This document shows positions 22,318 to 33,346 of a stretch of DNA of 64,000 nt, piece after piece. The DNA is taken from contig CM028380.1 in the NCBI GenBank assembly GCA_013146195.2, positions 86,430,049 to 86,494,048 on the forward strand, given 5' to 3'. Origin of the DNA: Codonopsis lanceolata (Eukaryota; Streptophyta; Magnoliopsida; Asterales; Campanulaceae). Every line of letters starts with the position of its first letter. Within the stretch, counting starts at the first letter, position 1. A program made the translations under genes and the position numbers. The notes beneath the pieces were generated by a model. It was not told the DNA's origin and did not search any database. It saw only the letters and a program-made list of their open reading frames with translations.

Positions 22318-23200
22318 AAATTTTGTTCATCCGATGATTTTGATATTAATTTTATTTGATATTTAATTTTGGATTTAAATATGATTTCAGTTTAAAATTT
22401 TATTTTTAATTGATTCCTAGATTTCTTTTAGGTTTCAGTTTTGGTTCATGGTTCTTGATTAATATCTTTGTTTCAATTGTGCTTTTGATTTTTAATTTGT
22501 TTCTATTTAGATAAAATTATATTGATTTTTACTGATTTTAATTTTTGGTTTTGGCACCGATTTTAGTTTTATTTTAGATTTGTGTATTGGTTTTGATCTT
22601 TGATTGTTGCTTTTTTTTTTCTAACTGTTATTTTATTTTTATTAATTATTTTTTAGTTATATTTTCTACTCAATATAAATTGGTTTTTTTTTATTTTTCT
22701 CTTGATTTGACATTTGATATATTACATTTTATTCATCCGAAGATTTTGATATTATTTTTATTTGTTATTTTATTTTGGATTTAAGTATGATTTCAGTTTT
22801 AATTTTTTGTAATTGATTCCTAGATTTCTATTAGGTTTCAGTTTTGGTTTATGGTTCTTGATTAGTAGCTTTGTTTCAATTGAGCTTTTTATTTCTTAAT
22901 TTGCTTCTATTTAGATAAAATTATATTTATTTTGACGAATTTTAATATTTGGTTTTGGCACCGATTTTAGTTTTAGTTTAGATTTTTGTGCAAGTTTTTA
23001 TATTGGTTTTGATATTGATTGTTGCTTTTGTTTTTTCAAAACAGTTATTTTGTTTTCATTAATGCTTGTTTAGTTATAATTTTCTTTGTGTTATTTTCTT
23101 TTTTCAATGATGTATTGATTTCAAATCTAATATTTCCTACTCGATACAAATTGGTTTCTTATTTTGCTCTTGATTTTGGCATTTGATCGTTTTGTTTTGT
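22318..23200. repeat. Tandem duplication of a ~407-bp T-rich unit
   Basis: The unit beginning ttgttcatccgatgattttgatatt at about 22322 recurs as tttattcatccgaagattttgatatt at about 22729. Both are followed by gattcctagatttct..taggtttcag and by the same order of landmarks. The copies differ by many substitutions, so the duplication is old. No coding capacity. Confidence 0.75.
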
Positions 23201-23286
23201 TTTTATTTCAATTTAAATTTTGATATATAATTTCTTGGGTTTGATTTATTATGTAGTAACCTTAAAATACTTTTAATAAATTAAAA

Positions 23287-23865
23287 TCTATACATATTTG
23301 TTTAAATACTATTTCTTACAAGCATTACTACCAAATGTATGTATTTTATAAAAAAAATATTAACACATAAAATAATAAGTATACTTGATTTACCTTCTTT
23401 TATTAATTTTGAACTAATACAAGAAAAAAAACTGAAGTCAAACACAATGTCATTTTACAAGTAGGAAAATGTATACACATGGATTGATCATGCCAAGATC
23501 AATACAATAGTTGACGTGCAACAACTTGCAAAAAAATAATGAATCATACGAAAATGGAAATGCAAAGAGTCTTTAGATTGAAGGGGGGGAAGAAGAACAA
23601 TAATTTGGTTCTCATTAATATTAATATGACATTAAAATGACCATTAATTACATTCATTAGGGACAATAATTAAGGGTATTGTAACAATAATTCATGTAAC
23701 TTTAAGAATTATTAATCATTTACTTTTTATTTGAGTAATAATAATAATAAAGTGAACATAATCATTTACTTTCTTAATTGACAACATTTTAAACTTCATT
23801 TTACCAATTTGTAAAATTTTTGCAATTTAATTTATTATTAAAGTTATTCATGTTTTAATTAATAC

Positions 23866-23945
<80 letters not shown>

Positions 23946-24028
23946 TATCTTATAAAATAAGTACATCCCATTCAATAAATTTAGTGAGAAAAAAAAACTA
24001 CACGTGCAAAGCACGGGTTACACACTAG
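23287..24028. mobile_element. Candidate non-autonomous Helitron
   Basis: The 3' end fits the Helitron pattern: a hairpin CGTGC-AAA-GCACG at 24003-24015, then about nine bases, then CTAG followed by host T (24025-24029). A 5' end TCTATACATATT preceded by A at 23286 is the best upstream match but is weak. The interior is AT-rich with a long (TA)n tract (23870-23943) and no Rep/helicase. The 3' end is far better supported than the 5' end. Confidence 0.45.
23870..23943. repeat. (TA)n microsatellite
   Basis: About 37 TA units, the longest simple repeat in the window. Confidence 0.95.
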
Positions 24029-24488
24029 TAACAAATGATTTTAACAATCAAATTTTATCTTCAAATTCTTTAATATAAGCTCAAGTAAAGTTCCAAAGGC
24101 ACCAAAGCTTGTTTTTATATACAAAATTATCAATCAATTAATCAAATCAACAATTTTACATTTTAACCAAAAAACTCAAAATTAAAAAAAATTCCTAATT
24201 TCGGATAAATACGGTGTGATTTATGAATTGAGAAAGATTGAAAATAATAAAATGAAACTATGAAAAATTAGTAAAGTAACAAAGCATTGAGTAGATTGGG
24301 ACTTTTACCTTTTGGAGTTACTTACTTTCTACTGATTTAGGAGGTTTTAGTTTAGGGGGAATATTGGGAGGGGTCAAATAGAAATATTTGAGGGGTCCAG
24401 TTGCTAAAAAGTAAAAACTTACTCTATTTTTTTTTGGTTGACCCGTGTCCATGTGCACCTCATGGTATACTTCAAATTATAAGAGCCA
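24029..24488. other. AT-rich flank of Pack-MULE 1
   Basis: No gene was seen. The stretch ends in the 9-bp target site used by the Pack-MULE at 24498. Confidence 0.5.
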
Positions 24489-24497
24489 AAATATAAA

Positions 24498-25762
24498 GGC
24501 AAAACCCCTCATTTGGCCACCCAACTTTTCAAAAACTTGCAAGGCGGTCACCGAAAGTTTAAAACTTGCAATGAGGCCACTGAACATTAGTTAGGCTGCA
24601 AGCGAGCCCATTTTCTGACGGACGTTAGACTCAATCGTTAAATTAAGGGGCAAAATAGGAAAAACAATATTGAAAAATGAAAATGTAAAATTAACGTCGA
24701 TTAACTTGAGATAAACCCAGATGAAATTGGGGAAGAACTAAAATCGGGGATTTCATATATGTCTGAAAGACAGAGAGAGTTTGAATCGAAGACGGTGGGG
24801 TTGGCGTCATCGATGGAGGAGAAGGCGGAATCGAGCTCGTTGCTGTTGAGGGCCAGAACTACTGCTTCTGACAACTTGTTTCAGTTATGGCGTGACTCAG
24901 TAACAATCGGAGATCGTATGGAAGGTCCGGTGGGCCACCGCCTGGTCGCAGGGATGGGGATAGTTCGTGGGGAAGCAATCGGAGATCTTATGGTGGATTT
25001 GAGAATGATCGGAGAGGTCCGCCATCTAGGGTTTCGAATTTTGATCAGCCGTCTAGGGCTGATGAGTTTGATAATTGGGCAATGGCGAAGAAGTCTATGC
25101 CGGCGTTTGATTCTGGACGGCCTAGGTTTAGTTCAAGTGGAGGAGGTGGTGGCGGCGGCGGCGCTATTGGTGGTGGAGGTTTTTCTAGGGCTGATGAAAT
25201 TGATAATTGGGCTCTTAACAAGAAGACATTGGCTCTAGCACCGGCACCGACATCTAGATCTTTAAGTTTTGGTTCTGGTTTTAGGGATTAGCGGCACTTG
25301 AACGTCGTTGGGTTAGGGGAGTGGGATTGCCGCGTGAAGGGAGCAAGAAAGAAGGCGTTTGATATTGGATCTTCCAGGGGTGAGAGTGCTCGGTTGAGCC
25401 TTTCAAATTTTTCCTGGTGGTGAAGACCAATAAGCCAAATCCGTTTGGGGCAGCGAGACCTAGGGAGGAGATACTAGCTGAGAAGGGTTTGGATTGGAAG
25501 AAAGTGGACTTGGACCTTGAGGCTAAGAAAAATACCAGCAGGCCTGGAAGTGCACTGTTACTGAGTCGAACATGATACTTGTCAATAACAAGGGGCAAAA
25601 TAGATATTTTACATAATTTAACGGCTAAATTTAACGGCCGTTCAAAAAATGGGCTCGCTTGCAGCCTAACTAATGTTCAGTGGCCTCATTGCAAGTTTTA
25701 AACTTTCGGTGGCCGCCTTGCAAGTTCTTGAAAAGTTGGGTGGCCAAATGGAGGGTTTTGCC
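24498..25762 (+). mobile_element. Pack-MULE 1, carrying an eIF4B gene fragment
   Basis: The element is 1265 bp with terminal inverted repeats of about 165 bp. Both begin GGCAAAACCC and run through ATTTGGCCACCCAACTTTTC and later GCAAGCGAGCCCATTTT to about TTTTGCCCC. It is flanked by the exact 9-bp duplication AAATATAAA (24489-24497 and 25763-25771), the usual MULE TSD length. No transposase is encoded; the interior is a fragment of a cellular gene. The same TIR family bounds the element at 26819-28179. The two TIRs of this copy share private variants (ctgaacattagttaggctgc) not found in the other element. Confidence 0.92.
24900..25575 (+). pseudogene. Captured fragment of translation initiation factor eIF4B
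   Basis: One frame is open from about 24900 to the TAG at 25289 and reads RRSYGGF, RGPPSRVSNFDQPSRADEFDNWA, AKKSMPAFDSGRPRF, a glycine run and FSRADEIDNWALNKKT. After frameshifts the later part reads ERRWVRG and FGAARPREE..LAEKGLDWKKVD near 25437-25520. This order and the motifs match plant eIF4B, a scaffold that helps eIF4A unwind mRNA in the cytoplasm. Both protein ends are missing. A longer frame on the same strand (24759-25238) is a shadow. It may be transcribed but cannot encode eIF4B. Confidence 0.75.
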
Positions 25763-25771
25763 AAATATAAA

Positions 25772-26079
25772 TATTCAAAATATTTAGGGTAAATAAATCC
25801 CAAACATTCGACTTCGACTTCCAGCGAAAGTTTCAATCGACCAAATTTACGAAAATCCAAGGAAGCTACGATACCTGACTGAAAATCCGAGAGCTAGGGT
25901 CGAGTTCGACATCGACTTGGTTGGGATTCGAGGTCGACTTCCATTCTTCGACTTCCACAGACTTGGTCGACTTATCGCAGCTAGGGTTTTCTTTCATACG
26001 ACGGCATCAGCGAATCATAGGAAAAATCGAAGAAAAACTTGGGTAAGTACGCGGTACGTCAAAATCTTATCCAAACTAA
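25772..26079. other. Intergenic stretch with gacttcgacttc repeats
   Basis: GC-richer than its neighbours, with short tcgacttc repeats between 25805 and 25975. There is no convincing ORF. Confidence 0.4.
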
Positions 26080-26521
26080 AGAGCATCATCAATACAACCT
26101 TAGATTTGATCCTATGTGACCGAGAGTAATTCACACCATCAATCATGTATCATTAATTTTCTCTCTCTTCATTCACATTTAATCAAAATGGATCTCTCCA
26201 ATGTAAATGTGGATGCAATCTTATGTAACATTCATTCAACCACTAAAATAATATTTGACAAAAAAATAAAAAATATAAGAAAAGATAACAACCAATTGAA
26301 AGAGTTTTTAAAAAGAATAATGATAACTAGGATGTATTCACAACCTCAAGTAAAATGTGTAAACTTCATATTGTTATCCACAATGTGAACAAATTTCGTT
26401 GTCATCACATCCACATTCATCATCCACATTTGCATTAGACATGTTTCTTTTTTTCAAAAAGGGTGTAAATCTTAAGTGACATCAAATTTCTTTCACATCC
26501 ACATTAGCACTAGAGATGCTC
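26080..26521. mobile_element. MITE-like element with AGAGCATC ends
   Basis: The ends are AGAGCATCATC and, as reverse complement, GAGCATCTCTAGTGC. TAA lies on both outer sides (26077-26079 and 26522-26524), with the left end one base longer than the right. Many plant MITEs start with this motif. There is no coding capacity. Boundaries are good to a base or two; the superfamily is not certain. Confidence 0.5.
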
Positions 26522-26818
26522 TAAGTGATACGTATCCATAGCTGTGTCGCTGTGGCTGTTACCATTTCCATGTCCATGTCCTAAGTTTCAAGAAATTGCA
26601 ATTCGACCCCTAAACATATTTCAAGCCATATTTTGCATATCCGACCCATATCTGTTTTGGGTACTTGTCCGACATGTAACACGCCTCTTCCGAGACGTGC
26701 AGGGCCGGTCCTGAAATTTTGGGGGTCCAGAGCGAAAAGAAAATAATGGGCCCTTAAAAAAATATAAGCATATGAATTTTAGACGAGCAATTTATTTGAC
26801 TTTTCATCATTTGAAGTA

Positions 26819-28179
26819 GGCAAAACCCTCCATTTGGCCACCCAACTTTTCAAAAACTTGCAAGGCGGCCACCAAAAGTTTAAAACTTGCAATGAGGCCA
26901 CTATACATTAGTTAGGATGTAAGCGAGCCCATTATTTGGATGGCCGTTAAATTTGGCCGTTAAATTATGTCATTACCTATTTTGCCCCTGGCTACCTCCA
27001 TTGGAAAATTCAACCGCTTTCCTTCTTTTTCCCCTTAAGTGGTGCCCATATCACCGTACACACCTTTCCCTCCCACCACCGGCCTATCCGGTCATCCCTA
27101 TCCCCTTCCCCTTTTTATTCTCCTTCAAATCTAATTTCAAACCATACCTATCTTCATCTTCATCTGTCTCTATTAATCTAAACATGGCGACCTCTTCAAA
27201 GAGAGATATGGATCAGATCAAAGGACCTTGGAGCCCCGAAGAAGACGAAATGCTCCAACAACTCGTTGAGAAACACGGCCCACACAATTGGTCCCTCATC
27301 AGCAAATCCATACCCGGTCCATCCGAAAAGTCTTGCCGGTTACGCTGGTGTACCCAGCTGTGCCCGAAAGGTGGAGCACCGCGCGTTTACTCCTGAAGAA
27401 GACGAGACCATTCTCCAGGTCCATGCCCGTTTCGGTAACAAGTGGGCTACCATCGCCTGACTCCTCTTGGGTCTGACCGACAACGCGATTAAGAACCACT
27501 GGAACTCTACTTTGAAAGGTAAGTGCTCTTCCACGACTAACGAAGAGTTTAACGAGTTTACTAATCAGCAGCCGATGTTGAAGCGCTTTATCAGTGCGGG
27601 GTCATTGTTCGGTTCGGTCTTTACTTGAGTCTGGGTAATCCATCCGGATCCGATGTCAGCGATTTCTTTCTCCATCTCCATTGGCTTGGCTACCTCTGGC
27701 ACCAACCCCCACTCTCCTTTGCCATCTCCAGCCTAGCAAAACTGGCAAAGCTTCCCCCTGTTCCAACGCCGCCTGCTAGGAAGAAGGCCGACAGCAATAA
27801 AGAAGGAGATGGTGAAGCCGGAACCATCTGGGGAGAGAGACTGAGAGGGGTTTGCTTTGTCGAGGATAGTGCAGGAGCTTAAAATTGCAGGAGGCCAGTG
27901 ATGGGGTTGCTGTACCAGATCTGGGGAAGACAAAAATGGAGGCAGGCCGGCGGACTGCTTTATTTCCAACCTTTTGTTTCTAATTTCACATAAAGGTTTA
28001 GTAGTTACAGGGGCAAAATAGGTAAGGACATAATTTAACGGCCAAATTTAACGGCCGTCCAAAAAATGGGCTCGCTTGCATCCTAACTAAGGTATAGTGG
28101 CCTCATTGCAAGTTTTAAACTTTCGGTGGCCACCTTGCAAGTTTTTGAAAAGTTGGGTGGCCAAATGGAGGGTTTTGCC
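26819..28179 (+). mobile_element. Pack-MULE 2, carrying an R2R3-MYB gene fragment
   Basis: The element is 1361 bp. Its terminal inverted repeats, about 165 bp, belong to the same family as at 24498-25762 and start GGCAAAACCCTCCATTTGG. The exact 9-bp TSD TTTGAAGTA lies at 26810-26818 and 28180-28188. The two TIRs share variants (ccactatac.ttagttaggatg) that differ from Pack-MULE 1. It encodes no transposase and is nested in the hAT element 26700-31598. Confidence 0.93.
27184..27885 (+). pseudogene. Captured R2R3-MYB transcription factor fragment (MYB44/70/73/77 type)
   Basis: The ATG at 27184 starts a protein with a near-complete R2 repeat: KGPWSPEEDE, HGPHNWSLISKSIPG, SCRLRWC. A frameshift near 27365 precedes R3 (HRAFTPEEDETI, FGNKWATIA), which then meets a TGA at 27458-27460 where relatives have Arg. 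R3 resumes TDNAIKNHWNSTLK. Downstream a GNPSGSDVSD stretch matches the conserved C-terminal region of this MYB subgroup. About 180 bp upstream of the ATG looks like captured 5' UTR. The parent would be a nuclear DNA-binding regulator of stress responses. The copy is broken by at least one frameshift and one stop, probably after capture. Confidence 0.85.
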
Positions 28180-28884
28180 TTTGAAGTATTGAAAATGGAT
28201 AATACCCAAACATATAAGAAAATTAGAATTAAATAATAACTGAAAATTGTTATTTTTCGTTCGTTAAAATAATTTACAATAAAAAGAATATACTTAATCA
28301 ATTTTTTTCTTTTATTTATGTTTTGACTTCTAGATGAATATTTTTTTGGTAACATGTATTGTGTACTATAAATTCAAGTTAAAAAACAATCAACTAACAA
28401 AGCAAAGAATTAAATAAACATAAGAAATAATTAAAAATGATTGTAACATAGCAATAAAATTTGATTTTTGCTTGAAATATTGATATTATATGCCCAATCA
28501 ATTGTTATTTTTTATGACACAGATAAAAAATTTGATGGCCAACTAACTTTTTTTTATAAGTAAATTTAGCGAACGCAAAATAAAATTAAAGTTGAATAAC
28601 TCTACTAAAACCGAATACAAACTCTTTATCTTTATATGGTAACTCTTTATTCATTAGGTTCCGGAGTAATTAAAACATATATAAGTAGATTTGAAGTTGA
28701 TAATAAAAAATAAAAAAACTTAACTACAACAATTATACTTACAATACAAGTGGAGGATAAAGATGAAATATTGAAAATTATAAGCATATTTTTAAAAAGT
28801 TGATTATTTACGTAAAACTTATCAAAATAATATAGAGGACTATTTAACTAAATAGAGGGAGTATATGATATAATATGCATATAA

Positions 28885-28923
<39 letters not shown>

Positions 28924-29126
28924 TGGTCGTAGACCCAAAATAAAATTAAAGTTGAATAACTCTACTAAAACCGAATACAAACTATTTATCTTTATATGAT
29001 AACTCTTTATTCATTAGGTTCCGGAGTAATTAAAACATATATAAGTAGATTGAAGTTGATAATAAAAAATAAAAAAACATAACTATAACAATTATACTTA
29101 CAATACAAGTGGAGGATAAAGATGAA

Positions 29127-31197
29127 GGCAAAGACTTGTGTAAGACGGTCTTACGGATCCTAAATCCGTAAGACGGAGCCCCATTTATAAATTCGCGGGT
29201 TAATAAATAAACCTGTTAATATAAATTACAAAAGTTTGTTGGATGCGTTGGTGAAGGGCCAACCTTAAGGCTTTAAATCGCACTGGTCTAGGGTTTGACT
29301 CCCTCTAGCAATTAATTTTTTTTAATGCTCATTTCCTCTATTTCCTCGGTGCCCCTCCACTTTCAATGTTTGTTAGCTCCGTTAGCATCAATTGCCTTGG
29401 GATAATTTACAGATCCTAACGGACTTTGACGAAATGCTAAATGACACATTTAAAACCAAACGTGACACATTAAAAACACAAAAAGTGACACATTTTAATG
29501 TTAAAAGTGACACTATAAATGAAAATTTATTATAATTTTTATTAAAATACAAAGTAACACTCTTAAAACTAAAAAGTGACACATTTAATACTAAAAAGTG
29601 ACACACTTAATACTAAAAAGTGACACTCTTAATACTAAAAAGTGACAGATTTAATACTAAAAAGTGACACTCTTAATACTAAAAAGTGACACTCTTAATA
29701 TTAAAAAGTGACACTCTTCCTTAAAGAATTTACCGAACCAAAATGAATCATATCGTGTTTCAAGTTCATCTACTACATGCCTAGATCCTGCTCGCTATGT
29801 TACGAAGGGAAGGAGAAAAAAAATTAAGGGAAGTATTGAAAAGGGCAAGAAAAAGACTACTGATTTTTCTGATTCCAATCAAGCCAAGGAATTTGGTTCC
29901 AAAAATCCTAATACTCGGTTATTTTAGACATATTTTTAGTAAATTTTGTAAGTTTAAGTAAGAAACATATACTTACCTTGAAAAAGTTATGGTTTTGTGT
30001 TTTTAACGATTGACGCTTGAGATTATATATTTTTCTATGAATGAGAAGATATATTTAAGTAGTGTTCAATTGGTTATTGCTGTTAAAATCACTAGCCCAA
30101 AATGACACACTTTAGTCCTAAAAGTAACACACTTCAAGCCTAAAAGTGACACTCTTATTGATACAAATTGTATAATTATAAAAATGAGTTATTTTACCAA
30201 AAGTGACACACCTAATACCTAAAAGTGACACAATTAATACCTAAAAGTGACACACTAAACGTGACACTTATGAATAAAAATTTAAAGATGAAAAGTGATT
30301 TTTTTTGCCAAAAGTGACACACGTAAAATTTAAACGTGATACATTCTATGTTTAAAAGTGACACTCTAATTTAAAGTAACTAAGTAAAACTTAATCAGAC
30401 CTAAGACAACAATTATCCAAAAGTGACACACTTTTGTTCTCAAAGTGACACTATTAATACTAAAAAGTGACACTCTTAATACTAAAAAGTGACACTCTTA
30501 ATACTAAAAAGTGAGACATTTAATATTAAAAAGTGATACTCTTAATACTAAAAAGTGACACACTATTAATAATAAAAAAATGACACATTTAATACTAAAA
30601 AGTGACACTCTTAATACTAAAAAGTGACACATTTAATACTAAAAAGTGTCACTCTTAATACTAAAAAGTTACATATTTAATACTAAAAAGTGACACTCTT
30701 AATACTAAAAAGTTACACATTAAGAGTATTCATTTGAATTTTAATGAGAATTATAATAAATTTCCCTTTATTGTGTCACTTTCAACCTTAAAATGTGTCA
30801 CGTTTGGCTTTAAACGTGTTATTTAGTATTTTGTTAAAGTCTATTAAGATCCGTCAAGTATCTCAAGGCAATTGATGCTAACGGGGCTGACAAAGGATTA
30901 AACTGTAAGGCGTGAGAAACATAAAAATTTCGGCGACAAACCTTGAAAGTGCAGGGGTACCGGAGCAAAATAACACATCACAATAAATAAAACTGAAAAG
31001 AAGCGCTGGGGAGTCTCAAACCTTAGACCCGCGCTCAATTTTCCAAACCTTAAAAGTTATATTGCGAACCAATTAAGTAGATTAATTTTTGTGATTTTTT
31101 ATAACATATTATTAATTTATAATGACCCGCGAATTTCTAAATGGGGCTCCGTCTTACGGATAAGGATTCGTAAGACCGTCTTACAGGAGACCACCTC
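29127..31197. mobile_element. Long-TIR MULE filled with a minisatellite
   Basis: The exact 9-bp TSD AAAGATGAA lies at 29118-29126 and 31198-31206. The ends share TGTAAGACGGTCTTACG.ATCC and then CCGTAAGACGGAGCCCCATTT as inverted repeats. Weaker inverted similarity extends inwards about 340-420 bp per arm, including gttagcatcaattgcc near 29387 and 30865. The centre is a tandem array of 22-bp units in two blocks. No protein is encoded. The undisrupted duplicate at 28576-28935 shows the empty site. Confidence 0.85.
29440..30725. repeat. 22-bp minisatellite (AAAAAGTGACACTCTTAATACT-type)
   Basis: Units of about 22 bp alternate acactcttaatactaaaaagtg with acacatttaatactaaaaagtg. Dense blocks lie at about 29440-29715 and 30420-30725, and looser, more diverged units at 30100-30400. 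A non-repetitive segment separates them. The core word agtgacac also appears in the flanking arms, suggesting the array grew from the element's own sequence. Confidence 0.85.
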
Positions 31198-31606
31198 AAA
31201 GATGAAATATTGAAAATTATAAGCATATTTTTAAAAAGTTGATTATTTACGTAAAACTTATCTAAATAATATAGGGGACTATTTAACTAAATAGAGGGAG
31301 TATATGATATAATATGCATATAAAATAATAATAATAATAATAATAATTGACCGTAGACCCAAAATAAACAAAATTACAAAAATGGTTAGGAAGGGGCTTG
31401 AACCTTGGACTTTAAAGTTACACACATCACATATACAATTACTCAATCCATTGAGTCAAAAAACAATTTATTCACTATTATTACATTATTTAATTATATT
31501 ATATCTATAAAACTAGTCTACACATATATAAAATTGGGCCCTCTTACATTAGGGGTCCTGTTCGACCGATCACTTTGAACCCCTCTAAAACTGGGCTGGA
31601 GACGTG

Positions 31607-33250
31607 TCCCTGCAACATAGGACAAAAAGGAAGAAGAGACTAAAAAATAACTCAACTTCATCTAGGAAATGGATACCAAAGTCTTAGTTTTAGTGTTTTA
31701 CCGCCAAACCGTGGGCTTGAACTAATGACCAATCAAACTTTGTTAATGATATAGACAAGAATTTAGTTCCAATAACAATAAGAATGGCTTTTGTCGGTTA
31801 CCTTAAACCACTATTCTCTCTGTTTCGGGTAAATAGTCTATTATTTTATTTTGAGATATTATTTAAAAAATTAATATATAAAATTGATATTTTATTACTA
31901 ATAAGCTAATAAAAATATCATTTAAAAAAAATTAACTTTCTAACGAGAATTTTTTACTCAGAACAAAAAGAATTCTACAAAAAATGTGAAAGAGACTTTC
32001 TTGGTACGCCGTCGGGCCCCCAACTAACCACCGGATTGTAAACTTTTTTTGTCTAAAAAAAGAGAGGAGTATACAAACGTTTTACAAATTCTAATTCATA
32101 AAATTGAGTCTTATTTTTTCACAGTTTTGTCCAATAATTAAGAGTGGATCGGGTCAGAAAAATTTGTTTTACAGAAAATTACCATAAGACGATATTCTTA
32201 ATTTTGTGTCTAAAAAATAGCTTCACTTTAATATACATTTCATATTGAATTACAGTTGTAATTGAATGGAAAAAATGTGTTTACAAAACTTTTAACACAA
32301 AATATACAGAAAATATTCTAAGGTGTTTGAGGTATTTTTAAAAAATTATTAAAACACGTAATTTGTAGTCCAAAAATATTTAAGTGTTTCATAAATTTTT
32401 TAATATAGGTCAATTTTTTATAATATTCTCTTAACTATTACGAAATATACGTCAAATTTTTATGTAACAAAACAATATGTTTGATTAAAAAAAATCAAAT
32501 ATGACAATAATTCATGAACATTGAGGGTATAACACCTAACAACATTAATTTATTTGTGCAATTTAGGACAAAAAGTTATGTATATATAGCATTACTCTAT
32601 TTTTATTTTTTATATTACTCTTCTTTTTATTTTATTTTTTATGAACAAGTTAGGCACTACGGTATTAGAATATGCACGTTTAATTTGTGGCATATGCTTG
32701 TTTTACCTTCCTTTTGAAATCAAACCCCATGTCAGCAGGCTTGGCAATTAGATGAGTTGGATCGGGTATGAGTTGAAATGGATTAGAACTCATTAGAAAC
32801 CGAATACCAAACATGTCGAAATGAGTCGTGTTAAATCGGATCGATCCGCTTTGACAAGAAATTTTTTACCCAAAAAATCCATTTGTTTACAGAGCGAAAA
32901 GTGCGGGTCAAAATAGGTAACGAATTCAACCCGCTCCAATCCAACATGACCCAACCGTTAATACTTTTGAATTGATACAGGTTACCGTTTTGACCCAAAA
33001 ATATTATCGGGTTAGATTGAACCAAGTAATTTTTAGATTGGGTCGATGATTAACAGGTTGTAATCAGCAGACTTACCACGTGTGCAATGTAAATAGTACT
33101 ATTTGATATCTTTAGTCAAAAATCAAATCTTGGACAGTATAATCAACTGTGGTTAGGTTGGTTTTTACTCGGCAATCTGAAACAAAAACGTGGTCCATAT
33201 GATATGTATGGAGTCTGGATAATGGCCACCATATCAAGCATGGAAGCATC
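31607..33250. other. AT-rich intergenic DNA
   Basis: No gene was seen. A remnant rich in gggtc/gaccc words at about 32745-33050 looks like an old transposon but has no clear ends. A G-box (CCACGTGTG) lies at about 33077, upstream of the small ORF at 33347. Confidence 0.4.
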
Positions 33251-33261
33251 TTAACGCTTAT

Positions 33262-33270
33262 TATAAATAC
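33262..33270 (+). promoter_or_regulatory. TATA box upstream of the small secreted-peptide ORF
   Basis: TATAAATAC lies about 80 bp before the ATG at 33347, a normal plant spacing that allows a 5' UTR of about 50 bases. A G-box lies about 185 bp further upstream. Confidence 0.45.
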
Positions 33271-33346
33271 CCTCAAGTGTTCTGCCTAATGTCATATCAA
33301 ACTAGTTGTAAAAGAAAGCCGATCAGGAGAAGTTCATTGCTAAGAA

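Larger units (their letters stand above)
28576..31345. repeat. Tandem duplication (~360 bp unit) inside the hAT element, second copy split by a MULE
   Basis: Unit 1 (about 28576-28935) begins caaaataaaattaaagttgaataac and ends in an (AAT)n run and gtagacc. Unit 2 starts at about 28938, is interrupted by the MULE at 29127-31197, and resumes at 31207 to end at about 31345 with its own (AAT)n run. The duplication therefore predates the MULE insertion. Confidence 0.8.
26700..31598. mobile_element. hAT element hosting two nested MULEs
   Basis: The ends are CAGGGCCGGTCCTGA and, as reverse complement, CAGCCCAGTTTTAGA. The exact 8-bp TSD GAGACGTG lies at 26692-26699 and 31599-31606. Without the two nested MULEs (26819-28179 and 29127-31197, plus their 9-bp TSDs) it would be about 1.45 kb and non-coding. 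It is inserted in a dispersed repeat ending tgtccctgcaacatag, whose relative lies at about 51480-51566. The order of insertion was hAT first, then the two MULEs. Confidence 0.85.

Noticed and set aside
24759..25238. 159-codon ORF as a real gene
   Set aside because: The eIF4B similarity is in another frame of the same DNA; this frame shows no family motifs.
29440..30725. CRISPR-like array of regularly spaced repeats
   Set aside because: Units are contiguous 22-bp minisatellite copies without unique spacers, in a plant transposon.
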